Below are positions 51,266 through 59,495 of a DNA stretch of 64,000 nt, piece by piece (positions within the stretch are counted from its first letter, which is position 1; each line of letters begins with the position of its first letter). Under the pieces are notes generated by a model. The model was not told the origin of the DNA and did not search any database. It worked only from the letters and a program-made list of their open reading frames with translations. The stretch is from Vreelandella sp042466685 (GTDB lineage Bacteria; Pseudomonadota; Gammaproteobacteria; Pseudomonadales; Halomonadaceae). The translations under genes were made by a program, and so were the position numbers. The stretch covers positions 4,774,001-4,838,000 of the forward strand of contig NZ_CP170448.1 in NCBI RefSeq assembly GCF_042466685.1. Direction: 5' to 3'.

Positions 51266-51697
51266 ATGTACTTATGGGTGAAGGCTATTCACTTAATGGC
51301 CGTAGTGACTTGGTTCGCTGCGCTGTTCTATTTACCCCGGCTGTATGTGTACCACGCCACCGCGCGGGATAACGGCGATGAACAGGCCATCAGCTACTTT
51401 AAAACCATGGAGCGTAAACTTTACCGTGGCATCATGACGCCATCGATGATTGCGGTACTGATTTTTGGGGGCTGGATGCTCTTCCTGGTTCCCGAATGGT
51501 TTAGCCAGGGTTGGATGCATGCCAAGCTGGCGCTTGTGGTTCTGCTTATCGCCTATCACCACGTCTGTTTGATCTATTTGAAGCAGTTCGCTCAGGATCG
51601 TTGTACCAAAGGCCATGTGTTTTTCCGCTGGTTTAACGAAGCGCCGGTGATTGCACTCGTGGCGATTATTCTGCTTGCCGTTGTGAAGCCCTTTTGA
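51266..51697 (+). CDS. hemJ: Protoporphyrinogen IX oxidase HemJ
   Basis: The 143-residue membrane protein starts MYLWVKAIHLMAVVTWFAAL, with the conserved early His that HemJ uses for haem binding. Other conserved parts are LPRLYVYHA, MTPSMIAVLIFGGWM and LLIAYHHVCL. Four TM helices are expected. HemJ converts protoporphyrinogen IX to protoporphyrin IX in bacteria that lack HemG/HemY. A GGAG site precedes ATG 51266. It runs into thiD as TGATG, so they are translationally coupled. Confidence 0.93.
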   Translation: MYLWVKAIHLMAVVTWFAALFYLPRLYVYHATARDNGDEQAISYFKTMERKLYRGIMTPSMIAVLIFGGWMLFLVPEWFSQGWMHAKLALVVLLIAYHHVCLIYLKQFAQDRCTKGHVFFRWFNEAPVIALVAIILLAVVKPF

Positions 51698-52506
51698 TGC
51701 GCCGACCGCTTCCCCCCGTGGTTTTGGTGCTCGCCGGGCATGACCCGACGGGTGGCGCTGGGTTAATCGCTGACAGTGAAGCCATTGCGGCCTGCGGTGG
51801 TTGGGCGGTAACGATCCCCACTGCGCTGACGGTACAAAATTGTCATAATGTGACTCGCGTGATCCCTGCTGAGCCCACCGCGATGCGCCAAATGGCCGAG
51901 GCCATTAGTGAGATGCAGGTCGCGGCGATTAAGATTGGTCTACTCGCTGACGAAGCCACCCTGCGCGCTGCGGAGCAAATTATTCGCCGTTTTCCCGGCA
52001 TCCCTGTGGTGGCTGATCCGGTCTTTAAGGCCGGTGGCGGAACTGAGTTATCCACACCCGGGTTACGACAACTCTTTATTGATCGCCTGTTACCGCTTGT
52101 GGATATCTTAACGCCCAACCGTGCTGAATTGGCCCAACTGACACCTGATATCGATACGCCTTTCGATGATACGGCCCGCGCGGTGGTACTGATGTCACAG
52201 GGGTGCCAAGCCATTTTGGTCACTGCCACCGATGAGCCGCTGCCCGGTAACGACCAGCAGGTTGTGCACACCCTGCATTCGCCTGACACCACTCGCCAAT
52301 GGCAGTGGCCGCGTTTGCCCGAGCTCTTCCATGGCTCAGGCTGTACGCTTGCATCGTCCATTGCCGCTCGTCTTGCTGTTGGTGAGCGCTTACCAACAGC
52401 TTGTGAGCAGGCGCAGCACTTTACTTGGCAGAGTCTGTCTCAAGGCTTTCAACCGCCCAGCGGACAGTGTTTGCCACATCGATTTTCACGGGCTGTCCGT
52501 TTTTGA
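51697..52506 (+). CDS. thiD: Hydroxymethylpyrimidine/phosphomethylpyrimidine kinase
   Basis: The 269-residue ribokinase-fold protein starts at the ATG 51697 that overlaps the hemJ stop. It contains LAGHDPTGGAGLIADSEAI, ALTVQNCHNVTRV, VVADPVFKAGGG, LTPNRAELAQL and the C-terminal anion hole FHGSGCTLASSIAARLA. ThiD phosphorylates HMP twice for thiamine synthesis. A thiE partner is not adjacent; hemL follows after 36 bp. Confidence 0.92.
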   Translation: MRRPLPPVVLVLAGHDPTGGAGLIADSEAIAACGGWAVTIPTALTVQNCHNVTRVIPAEPTAMRQMAEAISEMQVAAIKIGLLADEATLRAAEQIIRRFPGIPVVADPVFKAGGGTELSTPGLRQLFIDRLLPLVDILTPNRAELAQLTPDIDTPFDDTARAVVLMSQGCQAILVTATDEPLPGNDQQVVHTLHSPDTTRQWQWPRLPELFHGSGCTLASSIAARLAVGERLPTACEQAQHFTWQSLSQGFQPPSGQCLPHRFSRAVRF

Positions 52507-52542
52507 TTCGATCTTCAATACGCCATTGACCGAGAGGATGCC

Positions 52543-53823
52543 ATGACTACATCAGCTGAACTATTCGACCTTGCCAGTCGCCATATCCCCGGTGGGGTTA
52601 ACTCACCCGTCCGGGCGTTTAAGGGGTTACACCGCCCGCCGGTCTTTATGGAGCGTGCTCAAGGTGCCTTTCTGTTTGACGTTGAAGGCAATCGCTACGT
52701 GGACTATGTCGGCTCCTGGGGGCCTATGATCACTGGACATGCAGACCAAGATGTACTGGCTGCGGTGCGGGCACGATTGGATAACGGCCTGTCCTTTGGT
52801 ACCCCGACCGCCGTCGAAACCACCATGGCAGATTTGATCTGCGAGATGATCCCCTCCATGGATATGGTGCGTATGACCAGCTCGGGTACCGAAGCCACCA
52901 TGTCGGCGATACGTCTGGCACGCGGCACCACCGGTCGCGATAAGATCGTTAAGTTTGAAGGCAATTACCACGGTCACTCTGATTCGCTACTGGTAAAAGC
53001 AGGGTCGGGTGCGCTGACCCATGGCGAGCCCAGCTCACCGGGTGTACCTGCCGCTCTGGCTGAACATACCATAACCCTGTCGTTTAACGACCCTGAAGGG
53101 GTCGAAGCGTGTTTTAGCGAAATCGGTGATCAGATTGCCTGCATCATCGTTGAACCCGTTGCCGGCAATATGAACTGTATTCCTCCCCAGCCGGGCTTTT
53201 TGGAAACGCTGCGTCGAGTATGTAATGAATACGGCAGCGTACTTATTTTTGACGAAGTGATGACCGGTTTTCGCGTGGCTATGGGCGGTGCTCAAGCCCA
53301 CTACGGTATCGTGCCCGATCTCACCTGCTTGGGAAAAATTGTCGGCGGTGGCATGCCGGTGGGCGCCTTTGGTGGCAAGCGCGAGATAATGCAAAACATC
53401 TCCCCCCTGGGGCCGGTTTACCAAGCGGGAACATTGTCGGGTAACCCGCTGGCGATGGCCGCAGGCATCGCTCTGCTGACCAAGTTGCAGGTACCGGGTT
53501 TTCACGATGCGCTTACCCAGCGGGTTAATACCCTGTGCACAGGCCTTCAGGAGCGTGCCAATGCGGCAAGGGTACCGATGATGACACAGTCGGCGGGTGG
53601 CATGTTTGGACTCTTCTTCACCTCGCAAAGCCGTGTGGATAACTTTGCCCAGGCCACTGCCTGTAATCCGGATGCCTTCCGCCGTTTCTTTGGTGCGATG
53701 CTTGACCACGGTGTTTACTTGGCGCCATCGGCTTTTGAGGCGGGCTTTATGTCCAGTGCTCACACGCCGGAAGATATTCAGTTCACCCTTGATGCAGCAG
53801 AAAAAGCCTTTGCCGTTATGTAA
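52543..53823 (+). CDS. hemL: Glutamate-1-semialdehyde 2,1-aminomutase
   Basis: The 426-residue PLP enzyme starts at ATG 52543 after GAGAGG. It has PGGVNSPVRAFKG, SSGTEATMSAIRLARG, the PLP region LIFDEVMTGFRVAMGGAQ and the Schiff-base Lys in LGKIVGGGMPVGAFGG. It converts glutamate-1-semialdehyde to 5-aminolevulinate, the C5 route to haem. It is followed by a strong terminator. Confidence 0.98.
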   Translation: MTTSAELFDLASRHIPGGVNSPVRAFKGLHRPPVFMERAQGAFLFDVEGNRYVDYVGSWGPMITGHADQDVLAAVRARLDNGLSFGTPTAVETTMADLICEMIPSMDMVRMTSSGTEATMSAIRLARGTTGRDKIVKFEGNYHGHSDSLLVKAGSGALTHGEPSSPGVPAALAEHTITLSFNDPEGVEACFSEIGDQIACIIVEPVAGNMNCIPPQPGFLETLRRVCNEYGSVLIFDEVMTGFRVAMGGAQAHYGIVPDLTCLGKIVGGGMPVGAFGGKREIMQNISPLGPVYQAGTLSGNPLAMAAGIALLTKLQVPGFHDALTQRVNTLCTGLQERANAARVPMMTQSAGGMFGLFFTSQSRVDNFAQATACNPDAFRRFFGAMLDHGVYLAPSAFEAGFMSSAHTPEDIQFTLDAAEKAFAVM

Positions 53824-53853
53824 CGGCAAGTAACTAAAAGCCCGCTATACTGC

Positions 53854-53880
53854 AAGAGCCGCTCACCTTGAGCGGCTCTT
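53854..53880 (+). terminator. Terminator after hemL
   Basis: A 12-bp perfect stem AAGAGCCGCTCA with its complement and a 3-base loop ends 57 bp after the hemL stop. T-run is short (TT), so it may be weak or coupled to a hairpin-stop. Confidence 0.75.
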
Positions 53881-53902
53881 ATGTTAGTTGAGAGCTAAAC
53901 TC

Positions 53903-54265
53903 ATGACACTACCAACGGCTTGGCGATATGTGATCTGCGCAGCAGGGCTGCTAGCCTGCTTGCCGCTGGCTGCACAGTCGCCTCAGGAGCAGGACATGAC
54001 CCAGATCCATATCACCATGAGCGGTTCGCCAGGCGCAGAATTTTCCGCCCACTGGAAGATTACCCACGAAGGCGAAACCACCGAGCACGTTGAAGAGAGC
54101 GGGACAGTACCTGCTGAGTACACTTTTACTGGCACAGAGCTTGAAGGAACAGTGAAACTGTTAAGTGACGATGAGCGGCTAGAGGTTGATATTCAAAAAG
54201 GCAGTAACCGGTCGCGTTCATCGACTCAGGGGGCAGGGGGGACATTGACGCTAATGATTCGTTAA
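53903..54265 (+). CDS. Small secreted beta-rich protein of unknown function, next to curli genes
   Basis: The 120-residue precursor starts MTLPTAWRYVICAAGLLACL, a signal peptide that ends near LAAQS. The mature part of about 95 residues alternates polar and hydrophobic residues (QIHITMSGSPGAEFSAHW, VPAEYTFTGTELEGTVKLL, STQGAGGTLTLMI), so it is probably a small beta-sandwich. It has no Cys. The architecture resembles CsgC-type periplasmic inhibitors, and the gene lies convergent with the curli locus and just before it, but no conserved CsgC motif is seen. The function is open; a role at the curli locus is speculative. Confidence 0.65.
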   Translation: MTLPTAWRYVICAAGLLACLPLAAQSPQEQDMTQIHITMSGSPGAEFSAHWKITHEGETTEHVEESGTVPAEYTFTGTELEGTVKLLSDDERLEVDIQKGSNRSRSSTQGAGGTLTLMIR

Positions 54266-54291
54266 TACCCTTTTAGCAGAGGGTAATAAAA

Positions 54292-54316
54292 AAACCGCCC
54301 CAGTTCGGGGCGGTTT
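54292..54316. terminator. Bidirectional terminator before csgA
   Basis: A 10-bp stem AAACCGCCCC with GGGGCGGTTT and a 5-base loop lies between the small secreted gene and the end of csgA. It is preceded by an A-run that becomes a T-run for the csgA direction. Confidence 0.9.
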
Positions 54317-54353
54317 GTATGAGCACACGATGTTTATTTTAACATCGTTTTGC

Positions 54354-55190
54354 TTAGTGGCCTTGGCTAACAGTGTTAACGTTGCCATTGCCGTAGGTTA
54401 CGATGCTAGAGGTATGCTGACCCCAGAAAGCACCGCTTTGCGTAACGGCATTGTTGTTATAGCTGCCATGAGTTTCGATATAAGAGTCGTGGCCATAGCC
54501 AGACTGAGCTACGTTATAGGTGTTGTGATCACCATTTGCTAGGATTGTGCTCTCTAAAGAGTAACCATTTTGATTTACAACGGCGTCATTGCGGTTACCA
54601 CCCATATAAGCATAGCTATCGTTATATGAGCCAGTCTGTGTGATTTCAGCATCATTGAAAGCACCGTTTTGCTCAACTACAGACTTATTCCCAGCGCCAT
54701 CTTGGTTGACAGTCGCATCATTGGCAAATCCTTCAATGTAGGCGTAGCTATCATTAAATTTACCACTTTGGGTGATGTCAGCGTCATTGTAGAAACCAAT
54801 TTGCTCTACTACTGAAACATTTTTATAACCCTCTTGATCAACAGTCGCGCTGTTAAAGAGGGTCTCTTGATAAACGGTAGAGTCATTCTTAGTGCCTAAT
54901 TGGGTAACGTCGGCCGAGTTGCCGCTACCAAATTGTTCTATACCAGAGTCATTAAGGCCAGGTAGTGTTGTAGCAACACCGGAGACATCATCTTGTGATA
55001 CTGTTGCTGAGTTATAGCTGCCTTGTTGATAAATACGTGAGTTTTGTGATCCCCACTGGGTAACATCGTTTGTATTGTTATTACCGCTTTGATAAATCGT
55101 GGAGTCACTACCACCTGAATACTGTGCAAAAGCAGCAGTACTCATAGCAAAGGCAACGGCGGCAGCGATAGTGGTGATTTGAGTTTTCAT
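54354..55190 (-). CDS. csgA: CsgA-type curli major subunit, long form
   Basis: The 278-residue precursor starts MKTQITTIAAAVAFAM with a signal peptide ending near AAFAQ. The mature part consists of about eleven curli-type repeats of roughly 22 residues, with recurring Q.G..N.A.V.Q, for example IYQSGNNNTNDVTQWG and VEQNGAFNDAEITQTG. Residues 126-169 are nearly repeated at 170-213 (SVVEQ, ITQ.G, DSYAY, VNQ-G), a recent two-repeat duplication. It is longer than E. coli CsgA (151 residues). It should form amyloid fibres outside the cell. DNA here is visibly lower in GC than the flanking core genes. It is last in the csgBA unit. Confidence 0.87.
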   Translation of the reverse strand: MKTQITTIAAAVAFAMSTAAFAQYSGGSDSTIYQSGNNNTNDVTQWGSQNSRIYQQGSYNSATVSQDDVSGVATTLPGLNDSGIEQFGSGNSADVTQLGTKNDSTVYQETLFNSATVDQEGYKNVSVVEQIGFYNDADITQSGKFNDSYAYIEGFANDATVNQDGAGNKSVVEQNGAFNDAEITQTGSYNDSYAYMGGNRNDAVVNQNGYSLESTILANGDHNTYNVAQSGYGHDSYIETHGSYNNNAVTQSGAFWGQHTSSIVTYGNGNVNTVSQGH

Positions 55191-55247
55191 GGTGTTTCCC
55201 CATTATGTCATGCTTGCTTTAGTTATTACTGAGACAACGTTTGTTGC

Positions 55248-55751
55248 TCAGTAGGTTTCGACGGTGACTGGGCGTGCATTGCTTGAAAACGATTGTTGTT
55301 CAACACTAATGCCACGGTAGCCACTCCCCGATTGTGAAATCTGTATGTCACTACGATTGCCAAGTTGGCGCACAGAAGAATTTAGCTCTCTTGATGTGCT
55401 TCCTGACTGGGTAATATTCACGTTATGATTTCTACCGATTTGTGAGATAGTACTAACGTTATTACCACCTGCTTGATGGACTGCCGCAGTGTTGTAGTTG
55501 CCTAGTTGATAAATACTGGAAAAATTCCCTGCTTGATAACTACCCGATTGCGAAACTTTGGTACGATTATTGTTACCAATTTGCGCAATAATGCTGTAGT
55601 TACCCTGACTGCTTTGAGCAGCGGTTTGCTTGGAAAACTGTTCAACGCGGCTGTTGTCGGCATTGATTGTTAAGGAAACTGAAAGAGTTGCCGTCAAGAC
55701 TGTTGTCATCAACAGAGCTCGCTTGGTAGTGGTGTACTTCAGTTTCATCAT
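55248..55751 (-). CDS. csgB: CsgB-like curli nucleator subunit
   Basis: The 167-residue precursor starts MMKLKYTTTKR at ATG 55751 after GAGGG. A signal peptide ends near TINA. Repeats of the curli type (IIAQIGNNNRTKVSQSG, SIYQLGNYNTAAVHQAG, TISQIGRNHNVNITQSG) fill the middle. The C-terminal part (SVEQQSFSSNARPVTVETY) breaks the repeat pattern, as in CsgB, which anchors fibres to the cell surface. It lies 57 bp before csgA in one unit. An upstream ORF extension to 55778 lacks a good start. Confidence 0.83.
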   Translation of the reverse strand: MMKLKYTTTKRALLMTTVLTATLSVSLTINADNSRVEQFSKQTAAQSSQGNYSIIAQIGNNNRTKVSQSGSYQAGNFSSIYQLGNYNTAAVHQAGGNNVSTISQIGRNHNVNITQSGSTSRELNSSVRQLGNRSDIQISQSGSGYRGISVEQQSFSSNARPVTVETY

Positions 55752-56020
55752 ATTTCCCTCTGAAACGTTTTGTATCAATTTGTATTTCTATTGTTCAGTT
55801 TGAATCAATTCGAAATTTTCGCTATCAGACATTTTCTTATTTTTGCTGTGTAAATTCCCGTGTTTATTAAGGGCTAAATGATGAGTTTTCTAATCGATTT
55901 TTTAACTTTTTTATTAAAAAACGGTCAGGTATTATCCTGACCGTTAATTTTAATTGATTTTTTATGGTTAATATTTTTGCTTTTTTATTTAATGAAAGCT
56001 CCCCGATAAAATTGTGGTGA
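55752..56020 (-). promoter_or_regulatory. AT-rich csgB upstream region
   Basis: This gap of about 270 bp is very A/T rich and has no gene. It contains a terminator for csgDEFG near 55920-55945 and must hold the csgBA promoter between there and 55752. No single -35/-10 pair stands out. CsgD sites are probable here but cannot be placed. Confidence 0.5.
55920..55945 (-). terminator. Terminator separating csgDEFG from csgBA
   Basis: A 10-bp stem AACGGTCAGG with CCTGACCGTT and a 6-base loop is followed in the minus direction by a T-rich run. It lies 75 bp after csgG, so the structural genes are a separate unit. Confidence 0.8.
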
Positions 56021-56851
56021 TTACAGCATAGGCACGGGGGCGTCTAAATAGTCTGCTAAAATGGTATCTTGAAAATTAACGTTATTGCCCAGATTCCAGA
56101 GATTACTCTCTACACCTCTCGCGACTAAATGTATAACTGCTGATTCAATCGCTGACATGACAGCAAGTTGTACTGGCTCATTAGTGGTAAGACCCACTTC
56201 GGCTTCTAGCAAACGTCGAAAGTCGATAAAACGATAAACGCCCGCCCGCATTTCTTTTGAATAGATGGTTTTTGTTGTGGTTACGTTAGCCAGTACTTCA
56301 CCAGTGGATATTTCAACCGCGCGTAAGTTAACCGTTACCTGGTCAACTTGGTATTGCCCTGAGGCGCCAATGCCAAAATACTCAGCACCTGCACCACCGG
56401 TGCGCACGTTTGATTCGTAGGCGATAATGCCGCCTTCGAGCATCACAGAGGCTGCACGGAGTGATGGCAATGTATCTGGCTGACCGAAGCGCTCGAACTC
56501 CGCACGAATAATGCGTCTTTCGGTAAGTAAGTTCTGTAACCCTACTCGTTCAAGCGGTATAAACCAGCCGGAGTCTGCTAGTGCTCCGGTCAGCATCGCC
56601 GCAGCACCTTGTGTTACAGCGGTTGAAAACGTGCTGGCGGGTGCGGGGCGGTACTGACCTGTTTGATCGCGGAAGTCATAAACTGAAACGAATATTCGCC
56701 CCGCTGGAGGGGGTAAAGAGACCAAGTCTTGATAGGTTGCCCCCCGGGGCGTGAGCGTTGCTTGTGCCCCTTCTAAATTTTCAGATGTCGCGACCATACC
56801 AGCACAGCCGCTGAGCAAACTAACCATGAGTAGCGAAGCGATAATTTTCAT
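56021..56851 (-). CDS. csgG: Curli secretion pore lipoprotein CsgG
   Basis: The 276-residue precursor starts MKIIASLLMVSLLSGCAGMV at ATG 56851 after AGGGGAAC. LLSGC is a lipobox. Conserved sequence includes LPPPAGRIFVSVYDFRDQTGQ, SSTAVTQG-like STAVTQGAA, EGGIIAYESNV and GQYQVDQVTVNLRAVEISTG. CsgG forms the outer-membrane channel for CsgA and CsgB. It is preceded by csgF and ends in the unit terminator. Confidence 0.93.
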   Translation of the reverse strand: MKIIASLLMVSLLSGCAGMVATSENLEGAQATLTPRGATYQDLVSLPPPAGRIFVSVYDFRDQTGQYRPAPASTFSTAVTQGAAAMLTGALADSGWFIPLERVGLQNLLTERRIIRAEFERFGQPDTLPSLRAASVMLEGGIIAYESNVRTGGAGAEYFGIGASGQYQVDQVTVNLRAVEISTGEVLANVTTTKTIYSKEMRAGVYRFIDFRRLLEAEVGLTTNEPVQLAVMSAIESAVIHLVARGVESNLWNLGNNVNFQDTILADYLDAPVPML

Positions 56852-56937
56852 AATGTTCCCCTGAATGACGCGCAACCGTAATTAGGCTGATTGATAGTCC
56901 CGTTAGTTTTTTCTTCGTATAAAAAGCAGGTAATAGT

Positions 56938-57366
56938 TCAGGGGTTAAATAAACCGCCCACGCTAATATTGGTAACATCACCGGTGACTTTATCGATCAC
57001 TCTTACTATTAGCTGCCCGCCTTCATCACGCACCACAACGCTAAAATCTCCACTATCGAACGATCCTTCTCCCACATTACCTGCCCCAACATCACTGATT
57101 AATTGTGATATCAAGCGACTCTCAAGACTTTGAATAAGCCGTTCGGTCGATGAGAGTGACTCGATACCCCTGGCATTAGGATCGGTGTTTGTATCCTGGG
57201 ACTGCGCTTTACCCAGTAAATAGCTACCCATGAAAGGATCCCCGCCAAAGGAGGGATTGATGGGTGTATAAATCAGTTCTCCTGCGTTTGCGTTTAGGGG
57301 CAGCGTAGTTGCCAGGATGATAGTTGCCAGGGCACTGCTAGCTGTTATTTTGAGTATGTTTTTCAT
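56938..57366 (-). CDS. csgF: Curli assembly factor CsgF
   Basis: The 142-residue precursor has a signal peptide ending near NANAGELIYTPINPSFGG. YTPINPSFGG(N/D)P is the CsgF hallmark that plugs CsgG. The end FSVVVRDEGGQLIVRVIDK and VTNISVGG is also family-typical. Its start overlaps the csgE stop by one base. Confidence 0.93.
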   Translation of the reverse strand: MKNILKITASSALATIILATTLPLNANAGELIYTPINPSFGGDPFMGSYLLGKAQSQDTNTDPNARGIESLSSTERLIQSLESRLISQLISDVGAGNVGEGSFDSGDFSVVVRDEGGQLIVRVIDKVTGDVTNISVGGLFNP

Positions 57367-57887
57367 TAACGTAGCTCCTCTTTTCCCAGGTCTTTGTCAG
57401 AGGTAAGCGCAGCGGCTAGTTGTTGGCGTAGCAGCGCTTCTTCGACGGTTTGCACGGCTTCCCCAGCGGCACGATCGGCTTCATTGATCCTGGGGGAGAG
57501 CTGTGTACGGAAATACATACGATTGCCTTCCATCACCCATATTTGGCTACCCCAACGCGCATCAGGGCGCTCATTGATAGTGATAGTGGCATTGCCAATA
57601 ATCAGGTTATCCATTGCCCGCTGGCTAAAGGCGCGATAAAAAGTTTTACCGGCCATGGTGATTGTTCTATCTACCATCACGCCAGTTAGCTCACTTCCGG
57701 CGTTAGTGCTGCCCCGCACTTCAGGCCCATCAGGGCTAGAGAGCTGATTAATAGCGTCAATCGCTTCTTGTTCGTTGGCGGGCATTGCCTCGGCAGGGTC
57801 AGCCGGTTCGTTGGCCAATGCTGTAAATGACATAATCCATACAGCTATGGTTAAAAAGCCGATGCTTAAACGGTTTATTGATGACAT
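57366..57887 (-). CDS. csgE: Curli chaperone CsgE
   Basis: The 173-residue precursor has a signal peptide ending near TALA. The core contains ELTGVMVDRTITMAGKTFYRAF, TITINERPDARWGSQIWV and MYFRTQLSPR, as in CsgE, which caps the CsgG channel. The N-terminal ~45 residues of the mature protein (Ala, Pro, Glu rich) are an addition relative to E. coli, which is shorter. It follows csgD by 24 bp. Confidence 0.92.
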   Translation of the reverse strand: MSSINRLSIGFLTIAVWIMSFTALANEPADPAEAMPANEQEAIDAINQLSSPDGPEVRGSTNAGSELTGVMVDRTITMAGKTFYRAFSQRAMDNLIIGNATITINERPDARWGSQIWVMEGNRMYFRTQLSPRINEADRAAGEAVQTVEEALLRQQLAAALTSDKDLGKEELR

Positions 57888-57911
57888 AGCAGTTACCTCT
57901 ACCCTTTAGCG

Positions 57912-58604
57912 TTACCGGTGTCGCTGAAGGCTGCGTGCGGTTTCTATATTGGGCAAAATTGGCCCCAAGTTTTGATGAATCCAGTTGAGCGCTTGAATAC
58001 GGTTGTGAACGTTAATCTTGCGAAAAATGTTGTAAAGATGTGATTTAACGGTGTGTTCGCTTACAAATAGCTTTTCAGCAATTTGTTGATTGGATGAGCC
58101 TGCGCTAAGCAGCGAAATAATTTCCATTTCCCGGTTAGTAAGTCCGCAGGCCGGGCGGAAAGCATTACTTTGGTATTTGCGATAGAAAAGGATCAAGCGC
58201 GCCATTAAGTCGCGGGACATCCACAGTTCCCCTTCCAAAAGCGCGTGGATGCCTTTGCAGATGACCTCAAGACTTTCGTTACGATAAAAAACCCCTTTTA
58301 GCTGAGCGCACGAGAGCGCTTCCAGGGCGTGATCCATATCGTGAATATTGAAAGCAGCTAGAGGTGTTTTAGTGAGTGCATCGGGTAACTTATCTTGCCA
58401 CTCTGGCAGCGCATCAATCCCTATATGATCACTATCTATAAGAATCAACATGTTACCTGTAGCAGAAATAGGTAACGCCGAGTGAGGAGAGTGAATACTG
58501 ATTTGGCATCCGGTGTGTTTGTTCAAGTACTCAGCGAACAGCTGTACTTGAGGACTTTTTTCGGTCACGACATACACCGTACCGGTAGACTTTTCCTGCG
58601 ACAT
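57912..58604 (-). CDS. csgD: CsgD-type LuxR-family regulator of curli
   Basis: The 230-residue protein has a receiver-like N-terminal half (LILIDSDHIG) that lacks the full acidic pocket, as in CsgD, and a C-terminal LuxR HTH (LTNREMEIISLLSAGSSNQQ, then VSEHTVKSHLYNIFRKI). CsgD turns on csgBA and cellulose genes in E. coli. It is the first gene of the csgDEFG unit. The 282-bp gap upstream is AT-rich and probably holds the regulated promoter. Confidence 0.9.
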   Translation of the reverse strand: MSQEKSTGTVYVVTEKSPQVQLFAEYLNKHTGCQISIHSPHSALPISATGNMLILIDSDHIGIDALPEWQDKLPDALTKTPLAAFNIHDMDHALEALSCAQLKGVFYRNESLEVICKGIHALLEGELWMSRDLMARLILFYRKYQSNAFRPACGLTNREMEIISLLSAGSSNQQIAEKLFVSEHTVKSHLYNIFRKINVHNRIQALNWIHQNLGPILPNIETARSLQRHR

Positions 58605-58886
58605 TGGGGAGCCCTCGTGGAGAGAAAGAGTGAGCAGGTAACCTTTGAATTGTTGACCAAAAGATACGTTACGTAAAGTTTTGTTATTAAAAAGATGGTA
58701 AAAATATTTCTAAAAGGTCGGACTTTTTTTCTTTCATTCGTTTTAATTTCTTTAAAAACAGATATTAGCGTGTTTAATTAGCAGGATATTGAGTAAGTAT
58801 TTTTAGATACGTTGGGTAACATTTTGAAGGCTTTTGATACGGTGGATGAGCGCGTAAACTGATTCTCTACTGTTAGGAGTTTACAT
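58605..58886. promoter_or_regulatory. AT-rich divergent region between csgD and rdgB
   Basis: This 282-bp gap between the divergent csgD and rdgB genes has a very AT-rich stretch around 58660-58850. It contains poly-A and poly-T runs but no clear gene, and should carry the promoters of both units. Long AT tracts would fit binding by nucleoid proteins such as H-NS-like silencers, an inference. Confidence 0.5.
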
Positions 58887-59495
58887 ATGACCGCCGTCAA
58901 TACCCTTGTTCTTGCCAGTGGAAATTCGGGAAAATTAAAAGAATTCAATCAATTACTTTCACCTTTGGGCTTCGATGTTCGCCCCCAGGCAGACTTTGGT
59001 GTCACCGAGGTTGAAGAGACGGGGCTAACCTTCGTCGAAAATGCCCTGTTAAAAGCTCGTGAAGCGAGCCTCGTTAGTGGATTGCCGGCATTAGCTGACG
59101 ATTCCGGGTTGGAAGTGGACGCTTTGAACGGCGCCCCCGGTATCTATTCCGCCCGGTATGGCGGTGAGCCCAGGAGCGATGAGAAAAATAATCAAACGTT
59201 GTTATCCGCGTTAAGTGACTATGCGGAAGGACAGAGGAGCGGTCGTTACTGGTGCGTGCTGGTTTATTTGCGTCACCCGAAAGATCCAGTGCCGGTCATT
59301 GTGCAGAGCAGTTGGGAAGGAGAGATTCTTGCTCATCCCCGAGGGAAGGAGGGGTTCGGCTATGATCCGCTTTTTTGGTTACCTGATCAGGGTATGAGTG
59401 TTGCCGAACTGCCTAGCGACACTAAGAATCGCCTTAGTCATCGTGGCCGTGCGCTACAAGGCTTGGTGGAGTTATTGAAGGTGGCGCATGGCTGA
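58887..59495 (+). CDS. rdgB: Non-canonical purine NTP pyrophosphatase
   Basis: The 202-residue protein has LASGNSGKLKEFNQLLSPLG at the N terminus, the ALADDSGLEVDALNGAPGIYSARY region and GFGYDPLFWLPD and SHRGRAL. These are the substrate and Mg2+ motifs of the Ham1/RdgB family, which removes ITP, XTP and dITP. It is followed by hemW with an 8-bp overlap, an order also found in Pseudomonas. The ATG follows TAGGAG. Confidence 0.96.
   Translation: MTAVNTLVLASGNSGKLKEFNQLLSPLGFDVRPQADFGVTEVEETGLTFVENALLKAREASLVSGLPALADDSGLEVDALNGAPGIYSARYGGEPRSDEKNNQTLLSALSDYAEGQRSGRYWCVLVYLRHPKDPVPVIVQSSWEGEILAHPRGKEGFGYDPLFWLPDQGMSVAELPSDTKNRLSHRGRALQGLVELLKVAHG

Noticed and set aside
53035..53829. A 264-residue open frame on the minus strand across hemL
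   Set aside because: Antisense shadow of hemL caused by codon bias; no recognisable domain.
54354..55751. Regularly spaced repeats that might suggest a CRISPR array
   Set aside because: The repeats are in-frame curli units of csgA and csgB and vary in sequence, with no identical direct repeats and unique spacers.
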